This document shows, one piece after another, positions 28,188 through 37,565 of a DNA stretch of 64,000 nucleotides (positions are counted from its first letter, which is position 1; the number at the start of each line of letters is the position of its first letter). This DNA comes from Streptococcus mitis (GTDB lineage Bacteria > Bacillota > Bacilli > Lactobacillales > Streptococcaceae), in the NCBI RefSeq assembly GCF_946190065.1, contig NZ_CAMHZD010000002.1, positions 62,001-126,000 of the forward strand. Direction: 5' to 3'. Position numbers and translations under genes: made by a program. The notes under the pieces are model-generated. The model had not been told where the DNA came from and did not search any database. It saw only the letters and a program-made list of their open reading frames with translations.

Positions 28188-29114
28188 TTACGGCAAATTA
28201 TTCCCTGCAGCAAGATAAATTTCATACCATTCTTTTCTTGTTAAGCTAAAGTTTGCCGCTTGGCTAACTTCTCTCAAGTGCTTAGGATTTGTGGTACCTA
28301 CGACTGCCTGCATTTTTGCTGGATAACGCAATATCCAAGAAATAGCAATAGTTGAAGAGGTTACTCCATATTTAATAGCTAAACGATCAAGTACTTGATT
28401 TAAAGCTTGAAATTTCTCATTTCCAACAAAATTCCCTTTAAAATACCCGAATTGTAAGACAGACCATGCTTGAATGACCACATCGTGTAATTTGCAATAT
28501 TCAAAAATGCTGCCATCTCGCATAGCTGCTTGACTATCTTCCATATTAGCATGAAAACCTGATTCGAATCCTGGTGTAAAAGCCGCACTCAATTGTAGCT
28601 GATTAACAGCTAACGGCTGCTTAACATCTTTTTTAAGTAACTCCATCATCATAGGATTTTGATTAGAAACTCCAAAATTTCGAACCTTACCTTGTTTATA
28701 AAGGAGATCAAAGGCTTCTGCTACTTGGTCAGATTCCATCAAAGCATCTGGTCGATGAAGAAGCAAGCTATCTAGATGATCTATCTTCAATCTTTGCAAA
28801 ATACCATCTACTGATTTTATGATATAGTCCTTAGAAAAATCAAAATAGGTAAATTCCTCAATGCGAATGCCACATTTGGACTGAATCCACATCTCTTCTC
28901 TTAAATCTGGACGATTTTTTAGGACAAGACCTAACAGTTCTTCACAACGACCACGACCATAAATATCAGCCAAGTCAAAAGCATTGATTCCAACAGAAAG
29001 TGCTGTTTCTACAAGCTCTTCAACTTCTTTTACAGACTTATTTTCTATTCTCATCATTCCGAGAACAATTTCTGATAATTCTTTGTCATCTTGACCAAGA
29101 GTTATGTATCTCAT
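28188..29114 (-). CDS. Aldo/keto reductase
   Basis: A 308-aa AKR of the YdhF-like type. Catalytic residues: Asp in FDLADIYGRGR (about 50) and Tyr in the same motif (about 55), Lys in QSKCGIR (about 83), His in LLHRPDA (about 123). Later LAVNQLQLS, IQAWSVLQFGYF and the NADP-binding TTNPKHLREV near 280 complete the barrel. Physiological carbonyl substrate unknown. ATG with GGAGAAAAATTTG is preferred over the preceding TTG codon. It is transcribed from the second copy of the terminator/promoter cassette. Confidence 0.92.
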   Translation of the reverse strand: MRYITLGQDDKELSEIVLGMMRIENKSVKEVEELVETALSVGINAFDLADIYGRGRCEELLGLVLKNRPDLREEMWIQSKCGIRIEEFTYFDFSKDYIIKSVDGILQRLKIDHLDSLLLHRPDALMESDQVAEAFDLLYKQGKVRNFGVSNQNPMMMELLKKDVKQPLAVNQLQLSAAFTPGFESGFHANMEDSQAAMRDGSIFEYCKLHDVVIQAWSVLQFGYFKGNFVGNEKFQALNQVLDRLAIKYGVTSSTIAISWILRYPAKMQAVVGTTNPKHLREVSQAANFSLTRKEWYEIYLAAGNNLP

Positions 29115-29152
29115 CAAATTTTTCTCCTTAAATTTCTAATATTCTTCCCTTC

Positions 29153-29161
29153 ATTATAACA
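29153..29161 (-). promoter_or_regulatory. Extended -10 promoter of the aldo/keto reductase gene
   Basis: TGTTATAAT on the minus strand, 38 nt before the ATG. Confidence 0.6.
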
Positions 29162-29186
29162 AAAAACCGCTTTGCAACGGCTTTTT
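29161..29186 (-). terminator. Terminator of the PadR-membrane protein operon
   Basis: On the minus strand AAAAAGCCG / CGGTTTTTT with loop TTGCAAAG, followed by T residues. Confidence 0.85.
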
Positions 29187-29188
29187 GA

Positions 29189-30004
29189 CTATATTTCACT
29201 CCATTTTATCTTCTTAAACCCACGGAACAAGAGAAAGATTCCAATAAAGAGAATTCCTAAAGGAATGAATTTTGTAAGAAAAACATTTGAAATTCCCATC
29301 CACTCATAGTAACGGAGCAGAGAGCCTACAATAAGGTGGGCAACAATCATACTGACAAAGGGACGAAAGACCGCTTCTTTCCAATTCCAAATACTGATGA
29401 CCAGAGAAAGGGTAAAGATAGATAAACTATCCCATGGAGCAGGAAGATAAAAGGCTCCTTCTTGTATGAAGCTTGCCATTCCTACATATCCCAGAACAAC
29501 TAGCAGAACAAGAACCCCAACGACAATATAGGTACCAATTTTCATTTTAGAAGAATCTTGGACTAAACTCCATCGTAAGATTGTGGCTACAAGCCAAAAT
29601 CCAATCAAAAAAAGAAGAAGTTGCCCTAAAAACGTAAGCAAATTGACTGCTAAGAGAGGACCTTTAGAAAAATCACCCAGTAGATGATAGTAACGTAATA
29701 TCGCTAGGACAAAAATTGGTGTCAAAAGGGACTCCTTGATAGAACTGCGTGGTGCTTCCTTAAGCATCTCTCTCATTAATTTTTTAGGATTCTTACCTAG
29801 ATACTCCTCTGCACTCATGCCATCTCGTTCTGCTTCCGAGAAATCTAACATCATCAAATAAACCTGCTCTCTAAGATAGTCCTCATCATAGAGAAATCCA
29901 GCAAGATTAAAACTTTCCCAGAGCTCCTCAAAATACTGCTGATTATCCTCAGAAAACTGATGCAACAAATTGTTTGTTTCTTCGTAATACTTCATTTTCT
30001 TCAT
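29189..30004 (-). CDS. Membrane protein of unknown function, partner of a PadR regulator
   Basis: 271 aa. The N-terminal third is cytoplasmic and acidic (FSEDNQQYFEELWESFNLAGF and AERDGMSAEEYLGKNPKKLMREM), resembling the DUF1048/DUF1129 type that often accompanies PadR genes. It is followed by about six membrane segments from residue 95 to the end and a short basic tail. Function unknown; similar pairs are linked to envelope or drug stress. It starts 3 nt after the PadR stop, so the two are one operon; SD-like GGGGG lies upstream. An alternative start is the ATG three codons in. Confidence 0.82.
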   Translation of the reverse strand: MKKMKYYEETNNLLHQFSEDNQQYFEELWESFNLAGFLYDEDYLREQVYLMMLDFSEAERDGMSAEEYLGKNPKKLMREMLKEAPRSSIKESLLTPIFVLAILRYYHLLGDFSKGPLLAVNLLTFLGQLLLFLIGFWLVATILRWSLVQDSSKMKIGTYIVVGVLVLLVVLGYVGMASFIQEGAFYLPAPWDSLSIFTLSLVISIWNWKEAVFRPFVSMIVAHLIVGSLLRYYEWMGISNVFLTKFIPLGILFIGIFLLFRGFKKIKWSEI

Positions 30005-30007
30005 GGT

Positions 30008-30328
30008 TTAACCCCCATTCTTAATTCCTTCTACTTTTTGACTCAAATCGTTCCATTGCTGCCAAAAGACCGAGACTCGCTCTTCTCCTTCTTTTGTTAA
30101 CGAAAAATACTTTCGATCTGGACCATCTGGCGATGGACGCATGTCACCTCTTATCCATTGATTTTTTTCTAACTTTTGTAATAAAGGATAAATGGTTCCT
30201 GGAACGATAGTGTCAAAGCCAGCCTCTCGTAAAGTCTGTACCAACTCATAGCCATATCGCTCTTTTTGACCAATCATATCCAAGACACAACCTTCAAGAA
30301 CACCTTTTAATAGTTGAGTTTCCTTCAT
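30008..30328 (-). CDS. PadR family transcriptional regulator
   Basis: A 106-aa winged-helix protein: LLKGVLEGCVLDMIGQKERYGYELVQTLREAGF (helix-turn-helix start), PGTIYPLLQKLEKNQWIRG (recognition helix and wing) and DRKYFSLTKEGEERV. The C-terminal helix is short, as in subfamily 2. Family members repress a neighbouring gene until a ligand or stress signal appears; here the target is probably its own operon with the membrane protein. A promoter with nested dyads lies upstream (30362-30408). Ribosome site GAAAGGGGAAGGA. Confidence 0.92.
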   Translation of the reverse strand: MKETQLLKGVLEGCVLDMIGQKERYGYELVQTLREAGFDTIVPGTIYPLLQKLEKNQWIRGDMRPSPDGPDRKYFSLTKEGEERVSVFWQQWNDLSQKVEGIKNGG

Positions 30329-30361
30329 TCCTTCCCCTTTCTAATCTATTTTGTAATACCT

Positions 30362-30401
30362 ACTAGTAACTTCAACTATAGTATACTACTTCTATACTAG
30401 T
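30362..30401. promoter_or_regulatory. Candidate PadR operator
   Basis: ACTAGTA (30362-30368), the perfect palindrome TAGTATACTA (30379-30388) and ATACTAGT (30394-30401) lie across the promoter spacer and -10. The outer arms pair with each other but are not symmetrically placed around the inner palindrome, so the exact operator unit is uncertain. Confidence 0.5.
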
Positions 30402-30408
30402 TTGTAAA
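30380..30408 (-). promoter_or_regulatory. Promoter of the padR-like operon
   Basis: On the minus strand TTTACA (30408-30403), 17-nt spacer, TATACT (30385-30380), fully covered by the dyads. Confidence 0.65.
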
Positions 30409-30423
30409 GCATAATAGTTAAAA

Positions 30424-30458
30424 TAAAAAAAAACAGAACTAGCATGAACTAGTCCTGT
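30424..30458 (-). terminator. Terminator of metG
   Basis: A 10-bp stem ACAGGACTAG / CTAGTTCTGT (one G-T) with a 6-nt loop followed by nine T on the minus strand. Confidence 0.9.
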
Positions 30459-30464
30459 CTATTT

Positions 30465-32462
30465 TTACCCAATCACACTTCCGTTTGGTACAGCTGGATC
30501 AACTGTGAGAAGGGTTAATTTTCCATCATGTTCAGCTGATAAGATCATACCTTGGCTGACATATTTCTTCATCATCTTACGAGGTTTGAGATTGGCAACA
30601 ATTTGGACCTTCTTGCCGACCAATTCTTGTTCATTTGGATAGTATTTTGCAATTCCTGAAAGAATTTGACGATCTTCACCATCACCTGCATCTAGGCGGA
30701 ATTGAAGCAACTTATCAGAACCTTCCACTTTGGAAACTTCTTTGACTTCTGCAACACGAATTTCAACCTTGTCAAAGTCTTCAAACTTAATTTCTTCCTT
30801 GTTTAGTCTGAGTTCGACTTCGTCTGGATTCCATTCTTTTTCGACCGCAGGTTTGTTGCCTTCCATTTGTTCCTTGATATAGGCGATTTCTTCTTCCATA
30901 TCCAGACGTGGGAAGATTGGTGTTCCTTTGGCAACTACAGTCACATCTGCTGGGAAGTCAGCCAAGCTCAAGTTTTCAAGGCTAGAAACTTCTGCTAGAC
31001 CAAGTTGAGTCAAGACTGCACGACTGGTTTCCATCATAAACGGCTCAATCAAGTGAGCAACGACACGAAGGCTGGCTGCCAAGTGGCTCATGACACTTGC
31101 CAATTGGTCACGGAGTGCTTCATCCTTAGCCAAGACCCATGGAGCTGTCTCATCGATGTATTTATTAGTACGTGAGATAAGAGTCCAGACTGCTTCAAGA
31201 GCACGTGGGTAGTCAACTGCTTCCATGTGTGTATGGTAGTCTGCGATTGATTGTTCTGCAACCTCAGCAAGAGCATTATCAAACTCTGTTACACTCTCTA
31301 CATAGGCTGGAATTTGTCCATCAAAGTACTTGTTAATCATAGAAATCGTACGATTGAGGAGGTTCCCAAGGTCATTGGCCAATTCGTAGTTGATACGGCC
31401 TACATAGTCTTCAGGAGTGAAGGTTCCGTCTGAACCAACTGGAAGGCTACGCATGAGATAGTAACGAAGTGGATCTAGTCCATAACGCTCTACCAACATT
31501 TCAGGGTAAACGACATTCCCTTTAGACTTAGACATTTTGCCGTCTTTCATGACAAACCAACCGTGGGCAATCAAACGATCTGGCAATTTAATATCCAACA
31601 TCATAAGAAGGATTGGCCAATAGATTGAGTGGAAACGAAGGATATCTTTCCCTACCATATGGAAGACTGTGCCATTCCAGAACTTGTCAAAGTTTCCATG
31701 TTCGTCTTGACCGTAGCCAAGAGCTGTCGCATAGTTAAGAAGAGCATCAATCCAAACGTAGACAACGTGTTTAGGATTTGATGGTACTGGAACGCCCCAT
31801 GTAAAGGTTGTACGAGAAACTGCCAAATCCTCTAAACCTGGTTCGATGAAGTTGCGAAGCATTTCATTCAAACGCCCATCTGGAGTGATAAATTCAGGAT
31901 GAGCTTTGAAAAATTCAACCAAGCGGTCTTGGTATTTGCTGAGGCGAAGGAAGTAAGATTCTTCTGAAACCCATTCAACCTCATGACCTGATGGAGCGAT
32001 ACCACCAGTCACATTTCCAGCTTCATCACGGAATACTTCTGCAAGCTGGCTTTCTGTAAAGAATTCCTCATCTGAAACTGAATACCAACCAGAATATTCA
32101 CCCAAATAGATGTCATCTTGAGCCAGCAAGCGTTCAAAGACTTGTGCGACAACTTTTTCATGGTAGTCATCAGTTGTACGGATAAATTTATCGTATGAGA
32201 TATCTAGTAATTGCCATAGTTCTTTAACTCCAACTACCATTCCATCAACATAAGCTTGAGGTGTGATACCAGCTTCTTCTGCTTTTTGTTGAATCTTTTG
32301 ACCATGCTCATCAAGACCTGTCAAATAAAAGACATCGTAGCCCATCAGGCGTTTGTAACGTGCTAGGACATCACAGGCGATGGTTGTGTAGGCAGAACCG
32401 ATATGAAGTTTACCAGATGGATAGTAAATCGGCGTTGTAATATAAAAATTCTTTTCAGACAT
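30465..32462 (-). CDS. metG: Methionyl-tRNA synthetase
   Basis: A 665-aa class I synthetase. The HIGH signature is [10 protein letters not shown] near residue 15 and KMSKS appears in [10 protein letters not shown] near 298. The zinc-knuckle Cys found in the E. coli enzyme are absent (the insert reads [10 protein letters not shown]), so it is the zinc-free MetG type usual in Gram-positives. A C-terminal tRNA-binding (OB) domain starts near 560 ([14 protein letters not shown] ... [10 protein letters not shown]-like). Start [11 protein letters not shown] is the family start; the frame is open 14 codons upstream. Monocistronic with its own terminator. Confidence 0.98.
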   Translation of the reverse strand: MSEKNFYITTPIYYPSGKLHIGSAYTTIACDVLARYKRLMGYDVFYLTGLDEHGQKIQQKAEEAGITPQAYVDGMVVGVKELWQLLDISYDKFIRTTDDYHEKVVAQVFERLLAQDDIYLGEYSGWYSVSDEEFFTESQLAEVFRDEAGNVTGGIAPSGHEVEWVSEESYFLRLSKYQDRLVEFFKAHPEFITPDGRLNEMLRNFIEPGLEDLAVSRTTFTWGVPVPSNPKHVVYVWIDALLNYATALGYGQDEHGNFDKFWNGTVFHMVGKDILRFHSIYWPILLMMLDIKLPDRLIAHGWFVMKDGKMSKSKGNVVYPEMLVERYGLDPLRYYLMRSLPVGSDGTFTPEDYVGRINYELANDLGNLLNRTISMINKYFDGQIPAYVESVTEFDNALAEVAEQSIADYHTHMEAVDYPRALEAVWTLISRTNKYIDETAPWVLAKDEALRDQLASVMSHLAASLRVVAHLIEPFMMETSRAVLTQLGLAEVSSLENLSLADFPADVTVVAKGTPIFPRLDMEEEIAYIKEQMEGNKPAVEKEWNPDEVELRLNKEEIKFEDFDKVEIRVAEVKEVSKVEGSDKLLQFRLDAGDGEDRQILSGIAKYYPNEQELVGKKVQIVANLKPRKMMKKYVSQGMILSAEHDGKLTLLTVDPAVPNGSVIG

Positions 32463-32550
32463 AATTTTTCCTTTCCAGGCTAATGAAACCTGTTTTTCTA
32501 ACACTTTATTATATCACATTTTTAGTGATTTTCGATAGGGAAATCCATAC

Positions 32551-32581
32551 AAAAACAAGATAGACGAGTGTCCATCTTGTT
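32551..32581 (-). terminator. Terminator of the three-gene efflux operon
   Basis: On the minus strand AACAAGATGGAC / GTCTATCTTGTT (12 bp, one G-T), 4-nt loop, then TTTTTG. Confidence 0.9.
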
Positions 32582-32585
32582 GATC

Positions 32586-33845
32586 TTATTCATAACGAAG
32601 GGCTTCAATTGGATCAAGTTTCGATGCCTTGTTGGCTGGTAAGACTCCAAAGATCATACCAACACTAGCCGAAACCGCAAGACTAAATAGGGCAACTGGA
32701 ATTGATACTCCCACTTCTATACCCGCAATCAAACCTTGTAAAAGTATACCAGCTATAGCGGTTAAGCCTGTCGCAATTGTCAAACCAATGACTCCACCAA
32801 GCAAGGTCAAAATCATAGATTCAATCAAAAACTGGATTAAAATATTGGCACGTGTTGCACCCAAAGCCTTACGAAGACCAATCTCACGAGTACGTTCCGT
32901 CACCGAAACCAGCATGATGTTCATAACACCAGTCCCTCCAACAAAGAGAGAAATTCCTGCGATGGCACTAATAATCGTCGTCATAAAACTAAACAATTGT
33001 TGAACTTCTGCAAATGCAGCTGACTCATCTGCCACTTGATATTCTCCCTGTTGCAAGCCAGCAAGCTCTGTCATTTTTCGTGCTAATTCTGGCCCCAGAG
33101 TTTGAGTCAAACTTGTGTCATTCACTCGAAAGACAATATTAGCTATTTCATCTACATTAAAATTCGCAGCAAGAGAGATATTTGTGGTAATGGGTAAGCC
33201 GCCAAGACCATACATTTTTGAATTTTTAGATTCTTGGCTAGTATAAACACCAATGACTCGATAACTAAAACCATTGACTTCTACAACCTTGTTAATAGCC
33301 TCTTGAGGAGATCCAAATAGACTAATGGATAATTCTTCATCAAGCAAAATGACACTTGCAAATTCTTTGAAATCTTGTTCTCTCAGACTACGACCTGCAA
33401 GAATTTCATTGTTAACAGCCTCCATATAAGTTCTGTTACCACCTGTCAAATTAGCATTTTCAACCTTTTTATCTTTATAGGTCAAGATGGCGTTCGTTGA
33501 GTTGGTTACATAGTAATTATCCACTCCCTTCAGTTTGGCTGCCTCCTTGACCCAAGATTCTTGCGGTTTTGGTGGTTCAACATGAACTTCCTCTTCTTTT
33601 CCAGAAACCGTAAAAGCTGATTGTTTCTGAGTAAAAGATCCATCTTTACTTTTTTTAGAAGAGAAAAAGACACTGATATTTTTTTGAGATCTGGTCATAT
33701 TTTTATTGAGCTGTCGAGACATAGAATCACCCAGAGCCATAATCACAACAACCGATGAAACACCGATAATAATCCCAATCATGGTAAGCAAAGAACGCAT
33801 CTTGTGAGCCATAATAGATGAAAAGGCAAATTTCAGATTCTGCAT
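32586..33845 (-). CDS. MacB-type ABC transporter permease
   Basis: A 419-aa permease of the MacB/FtsX superfamily: one N-terminal membrane segment (LLTMIGIIIGVSSVVVIMALG, about 18-38), a large extracytoplasmic MacB_PCD-like domain to about 280, then three membrane segments (about 290-400) with the typical TERTREIGLRKALGATRANIL loop (given in part). It ends PIEALRYE. It works with the ATPase and adaptor encoded upstream. In S. pneumoniae the corresponding three genes have been linked to resistance to the peptide LL-37 and some antibiotics (established knowledge for that species; assumed here). Stop-start spacing to the ATPase is 1 nt. Confidence 0.92.
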   Translation of the reverse strand: MQNLKFAFSSIMAHKMRSLLTMIGIIIGVSSVVVIMALGDSMSRQLNKNMTRSQKNISVFFSSKKSKDGSFTQKQSAFTVSGKEEEVHVEPPKPQESWVKEAAKLKGVDNYYVTNSTNAILTYKDKKVENANLTGGNRTYMEAVNNEILAGRSLREQDFKEFASVILLDEELSISLFGSPQEAINKVVEVNGFSYRVIGVYTSQESKNSKMYGLGGLPITTNISLAANFNVDEIANIVFRVNDTSLTQTLGPELARKMTELAGLQQGEYQVADESAAFAEVQQLFSFMTTIISAIAGISLFVGGTGVMNIMLVSVTERTREIGLRKALGATRANILIQFLIESMILTLLGGVIGLTIATGLTAIAGILLQGLIAGIEVGVSIPVALFSLAVSASVGMIFGVLPANKASKLDPIEALRYE

Positions 33846-33846
33846 C

Positions 33847-34548
33847 TTAGTTTTCCTCCTTTTCTAACTGAGCACTATCAGATGAAATAACTCCATCGCG
33901 AATGACAATCTGACGTTTGGCATAAGCAGCTATTTCAGGCTCATGCGTTACCATAATAATAGTTTTTCCTTCTTTGTTCAAGTCAACTAATAATTGCATG
34001 ATTTGATTCCCTGTTTTAGTATCCAAGGCTCCTGTCGGTTCGTCTGCTAAGATAATAGAAGGATTGTTTACCAAGGCACGCGCAATAGCCACACGTTGCT
34101 TTTGACCACCAGATAATTCCGAAGGTAAATGATGACTACGTTCTGTCAATTCAACCTTATCTAGATATTCCTCAGCTAACTTGCGCCGTTTTGAAGCCGA
34201 AACTCCTGCGTAAATCAAGGGCAATTCTACATTTTGCAGAGCATTGAGTTTGGATAAAAGAAAGAACTGCTGAAAAACAAATCCGATTTGTTGGTTGCGG
34301 ACCTTGGCTAGTTGCTTTTCGCCCAGTCCAGCTACTTCTTGGCCTTCAAGATAATACTCTCCACTGCTTGGTGTATCCAACATGCCAATCGTATTCATCA
34401 GAGTAGACTTACCAGAACCAGATGGTCCCATGATGGCAACAAATTCACCTTCATTCACTTCTAGGTTGATATTTTTGAGAACCTGCAGTTCTTGGTCACC
34501 GTTACGGTAGCTTCTGCATATATTTTTTAGACTAATTAGTTGCTTCAT
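33847..34548 (-). CDS. MacB-type ABC transporter ATP-binding protein
   Basis: A 233-aa LolD/MacB-type ATPase: Walker [11 protein letters not shown] near residue 40, Q-loop FVFQQFFLL near 90, signature LSGGQKQR near 143, Walker B IILADEPTGALD near 163, H-loop VTHEPEIA near 200. The start lies 17 nt inside the adaptor gene, so they overlap and are coupled. Middle gene of the adaptor-ATPase-permease operon. Confidence 0.95.
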   Translation of the reverse strand: MKQLISLKNICRSYRNGDQELQVLKNINLEVNEGEFVAIMGPSGSGKSTLMNTIGMLDTPSSGEYYLEGQEVAGLGEKQLAKVRNQQIGFVFQQFFLLSKLNALQNVELPLIYAGVSASKRRKLAEEYLDKVELTERSHHLPSELSGGQKQRVAIARALVNNPSIILADEPTGALDTKTGNQIMQLLVDLNKEGKTIIMVTHEPEIAAYAKRQIVIRDGVISSDSAQLEKEEN

Positions 34549-35734
34549 CAGCCTTCACCTCTTTTCCTTCCTCTAGAGAAGACGTTGGGTTACTGATGAC
34601 CTTGACTCCATTTGTCAGACCTGAAGTGATTTCTTGGTTGTCTGCATCAGCATTTCCCAAACCAACTTCCACTTTCTTGGCCTTTTTCTGCTCGTCAAGC
34701 ACCCAGACATAGTTCTTATCATTTTCGGTCACAATACTTGTTAGAGGAACCAAAATAGCTTTACTCTTATTCTTGACCTCAACACTTACTGAGAATCCTT
34801 GTTTCAAGTCACCAATTTCACTTGTAACATCAATGGTATATGGATATTTAGAACCAGAATTACCAGCAGCTGCGGTAGCTGTACTTGCTGCTTCGCCATT
34901 GTTTTTAGGGTAATCAGAGATATAGCTAATCTTACCAGTCCATCTCTTATCTTGATAAACTTTAGAAGTAAAGGTTACTTCTTGACCTACAGATAGGTTT
35001 GCAAGATTGTATTCAGATAATTCCCCCTTAACTTGCAAGTTTTCATTACTTACGACATGCACTACCACCTGGCTAGCTCCTGTTGGAGATTTGGAAACGT
35101 TACGATTGACTTCGACCACAGTCCCGTCTAGGGTACTGAGAACCGTCATTGCATCCAACTGACTTTGAGCCTTGCTTAATTGCGCTGCTGCATCTGCACG
35201 GGCATCACGAGCATCACCTAATTGTGCATCAATAGAGGATACTGAATTTCCTGCGACTGGAGCTGGAGTTTGCGTTGCAGTTCCTTCGCCTCCTGCTGGT
35301 GTTGGTAACTGTGGAGCGGGAGCTGAAGCGGCTTCATTGCGTGCTTGGTTGAGTTCGTTGATATGACGATCTGCCTTAGCTACTGCTCGACTCGCTGAAT
35401 CATAGGCCGCCTGGGCTTCTGAACTACTGTACTTGACTAAAGCCTGTCCTTCACTGACCTTATCACCCACAGAAACAAGGATTTCATCTAAATCACCCTT
35501 ACTAGCATCAAAATAAACATATTGTTCATTTTTTGCTGTTACTGTCCCTGACAATAAAACAGAGGATGCCACGCTTCCTTCCTTGGCAACAACCAGATGA
35601 GTAGCCTCATCTTTTACAGCAGTCTGAGAAGGTTGTCTAAAGAGCAAAATGCCCCCAGCACCCAATACAACTACACTCGCAGCACCGATTGCTGCATACA
35701 ATTGCCACTTTTTAGCTTTACCATTCTTTTTCAT
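34532..35734 (-). CDS. Efflux periplasmic-adaptor-like (HlyD/MacA) subunit
   Basis: A 400-aa membrane-fusion protein. N-terminal membrane anchor (residues about 10-30, after MKKNGKAKKWQ), a biotinyl-lipoyl half-motif VSVGDKVSEGQALVKY near 85, a coiled-coil hairpin about 105-190 interrupted by a Pro/Ala/Gly-rich stretch (PAPQLPTPAGGEGT) at its tip, the second lipoyl half LSTLDGTVVEVNRNV near 200, and beta-barrel domains to the end. In Gram-positives such adaptors span the wall side of MacB-like exporters. Start MKKNGKAKK has AAAGGAG upstream; 15 codons further upstream were rejected. Confidence 0.92.
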   Translation of the reverse strand: MKKNGKAKKWQLYAAIGAASVVVLGAGGILLFRQPSQTAVKDEATHLVVAKEGSVASSVLLSGTVTAKNEQYVYFDASKGDLDEILVSVGDKVSEGQALVKYSSSEAQAAYDSASRAVAKADRHINELNQARNEAASAPAPQLPTPAGGEGTATQTPAPVAGNSVSSIDAQLGDARDARADAAAQLSKAQSQLDAMTVLSTLDGTVVEVNRNVSKSPTGASQVVVHVVSNENLQVKGELSEYNLANLSVGQEVTFTSKVYQDKRWTGKISYISDYPKNNGEAASTATAAAGNSGSKYPYTIDVTSEIGDLKQGFSVSVEVKNKSKAILVPLTSIVTENDKNYVWVLDEQKKAKKVEVGLGNADADNQEITSGLTNGVKVISNPTSSLEEGKEVKADEATN

Positions 35735-35770
35735 AATGAAACTCCTTTTTGATTTAAAGTTCTTAACAAT

Positions 35771-35799
35771 ATTATACAAAAATTATCAATTTGAAACAA
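35771..35799 (-). promoter_or_regulatory. Promoter of the MacAB-like operon
   Basis: On the minus strand TTGTTT (35799-35794), 17-nt spacer, TATAAT (35776-35771), 36 nt before the adaptor ATG. The rest of the 288-nt gap to gor is AT-rich with no further gene. Confidence 0.6.
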
Positions 35800-35939
35800 T
35801 AACATTTTAGAACGAAATAATGACATTTCAGGATTCACTTATTGTTCGGAAATTTTTTATCGTTGTACTAGTTATAGCATACACTTTATTTTTCTTTTTT
35901 GCAAGCCTTTTCTTTAATTTTTTTGAACGTAGCAGATTT

Positions 35940-35968
35940 TTGCAATCAAATCAAAAAAAAGATAGAAT
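35940..35968 (+). promoter_or_regulatory. Promoter of gor
   Basis: TTGCAA (35940-35945), 17-nt spacer, TAGAAT (35963-35968). The ATG is 54 nt downstream, with AAAGGAG before it. Confidence 0.55.
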
Positions 35969-36022
35969 ATGACTATCAAAAAATGACACTCTACTATTTA
36001 AAAGAGTACAAAGGAGTTTTCA

Positions 36023-37369
36023 ATGAGAGAATACGATATCATTGCTATCGGTGGTGGTAGCGGAGGAATTGCTACTATGAACCGTGCTGGTGAGCACGGA
36101 GCTAAAGCGGCCGTTATTGAGGAAAAGAAATTAGGTGGAACCTGCGTCAACGTCGGTTGTGTTCCTAAAAAAATCATGTGGTACGGGGCGCAAATCGCTG
36201 AAACTTTCCATCAATTTGGAGAAGACTACGGCTTTAAGACTACTGATCTTAACTTTGACTTTGCAACCCTACGTCGCAATCGTGAAGCCTACATCGATCG
36301 CGCTCGTTCTTCTTATGATGGCAGTTTTAAACGCAACGGCGTAGACTTGATTGAAGGTCATGCTGAATTTGTAGATTCTCATACTGTCATCGTAAATGGT
36401 GAACTGATTCGTGCTAAACATATCGTGATTGCTACTGGTGCCTATCCAAGTATTCCAAATATTCCTGGTGCTGAACTAGGTGGCTCTTCTGATGATGTAT
36501 TTGCCTGGGAAGAATTGCCAGAGTCAGTTGCTATTCTAGGCGCTGGTTATATCGCTGTTGAATTGGCTGGAGTACTTCACACCTTTGGTGTCAAGACAGA
36601 CCTCTTTGTTCGCCGCGATCGTCCTTTACGTGGTTTTGATTCTTACATCGTTGAAGGTTTGGTCAAGGAAATGGAAAGAACAAACTTGCCACTTCATACT
36701 CACAAAGTCCCTGTCAAGTTAGAAAAAACTGCTGAAGGCATTACCATTCATTTTGAAGACGGAACTAGTCACACAGCTAGCCAAGTTATCTGGGCTACAG
36801 GTCGCCGTCCAAACGTTAAGGGATTGCAACTTGAAAAAGCTGGAGTAACTCTGAACGAACGTGGCTTTATCCAAGTGGATGAATACCAAAATACTGTTGT
36901 TGAAGGAATCTACGCTCTAGGTGATGTAACAGGCGAAAAAGAACTAACTCCAGTTGCTATCAAGGCTGGACGTACTTTGTCTGAACGTCTCTTTAACGGA
37001 AAAACAACTGCTAAAATGGACTACTCAACTATTCCAACCGTTGTCTTTTCACACCCTGCTATCGGAACTGTTGGATTGACAGAAGAGCAAGCTATTAAAG
37101 AATACGGTCAAGACCAAATCAAGGTTTACAAATCAAGCTTTACTTCTATGTACTCTGCTTGCACTTGCAACCGTCAAGAAACACGTTTCAAATTGATCAC
37201 AACTGGTTCAGAAGAAAAAGTTGTCGGACTTCATGGAATTGGCTACGGTGTTGATGAAATGATTCAAGGATTTGCTGTTGCTATCAAAATGGGAGCAACC
37301 AAGGCAGACTTTGATGCAACTGTGGCGATTCACCCAACTGCATCCGAAGAATTTGTAACCATGCGTTAA
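36023..37369 (+). CDS. gor: Glutathione-disulfide reductase
   Basis: A 448-aa pyridine nucleotide-disulfide oxidoreductase. FAD loop [13 protein letters not shown] near residue 10, redox pair CVNVGC near 41-46, NADPH loop [13 protein letters not shown] near 173, second FAD motif [14 protein letters not shown] near 295, and the C-terminal catalytic HPTASEEFV near 435 with His and Glu. The [17 protein letters not shown] region fits NADPH preference. It keeps glutathione (imported by streptococci) reduced against oxidative stress. Monocistronic with a terminator. Confidence 0.95.
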   Translation: MREYDIIAIGGGSGGIATMNRAGEHGAKAAVIEEKKLGGTCVNVGCVPKKIMWYGAQIAETFHQFGEDYGFKTTDLNFDFATLRRNREAYIDRARSSYDGSFKRNGVDLIEGHAEFVDSHTVIVNGELIRAKHIVIATGAYPSIPNIPGAELGGSSDDVFAWEELPESVAILGAGYIAVELAGVLHTFGVKTDLFVRRDRPLRGFDSYIVEGLVKEMERTNLPLHTHKVPVKLEKTAEGITIHFEDGTSHTASQVIWATGRRPNVKGLQLEKAGVTLNERGFIQVDEYQNTVVEGIYALGDVTGEKELTPVAIKAGRTLSERLFNGKTTAKMDYSTIPTVVFSHPAIGTVGLTEEQAIKEYGQDQIKVYKSSFTSMYSACTCNRQETRFKLITTGSEEKVVGLHGIGYGVDEMIQGFAVAIKMGATKADFDATVAIHPTASEEFVTMR

Positions 37370-37376
37370 TCGAAAC

Positions 37377-37412
37377 AAAAGAAGCTGATACAAATATGTC
37401 GGCTTCTTTTTT
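37377..37412 (+). terminator. Terminator of gor
   Basis: A 9-bp stem AAAAGAAGC / GCTTCTTTT with a partly paired 16-nt loop, followed by TT. Confidence 0.8.
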
Positions 37413-37479
37413 GATGTTTTCGAATCAACAAAACAATTATCCAACTTAACCAGTAAGCAAAATCGGCCGTTACAGTTTT

Positions 37480-37511
37480 TTGTTACCTTTGTTATAAAAA
37501 TAGGTTGACAA
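37480..37511 (+). promoter_or_regulatory. Candidate BirA (biotin repressor) box of bioY
   Basis: TTGTTACC (37480-37487), 15-nt spacer, GGTTGACAA (37503-37511). This resembles the Firmicutes BirA dyad (TTGTTAACC, 14-15 nt, GGTTAACAA), and the right arm contains the -35 of bioY, so bound BirA would block transcription when biotin is plentiful. Regulation of bioY by BirA is known in the phylum; the site here is inferred. Confidence 0.6.
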
Positions 37512-37532
37512 TGATATTAAATTAAGTATAAT
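37505..37532 (+). promoter_or_regulatory. Promoter of bioY
   Basis: TTGACA (37505-37510), 16-nt spacer, TATAAT (37527-37532); both hexamers are consensus. Confidence 0.85.
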
Positions 37533-37565
37533 AGTTACTATACATCAGAAAAGAGGTTAACTATT

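Larger units (their letters stand above)
29141..29190. repeat. Terminator-plus-promoter cassette, copy 2
   Basis: Near-identical to 28112-28162. On the minus strand it ends the PadR/membrane-protein transcript (hairpin 29161-29186) and provides TGTTATAAT (29153-29161) for the aldo/keto reductase gene. Confidence 0.85.

Noticed and set aside
33847-35734. Adaptor-ATPase-permease operon as a novel system
   Set aside because: It is the known MacAB-like peptide/antibiotic efflux set of mitis-group streptococci, not new.
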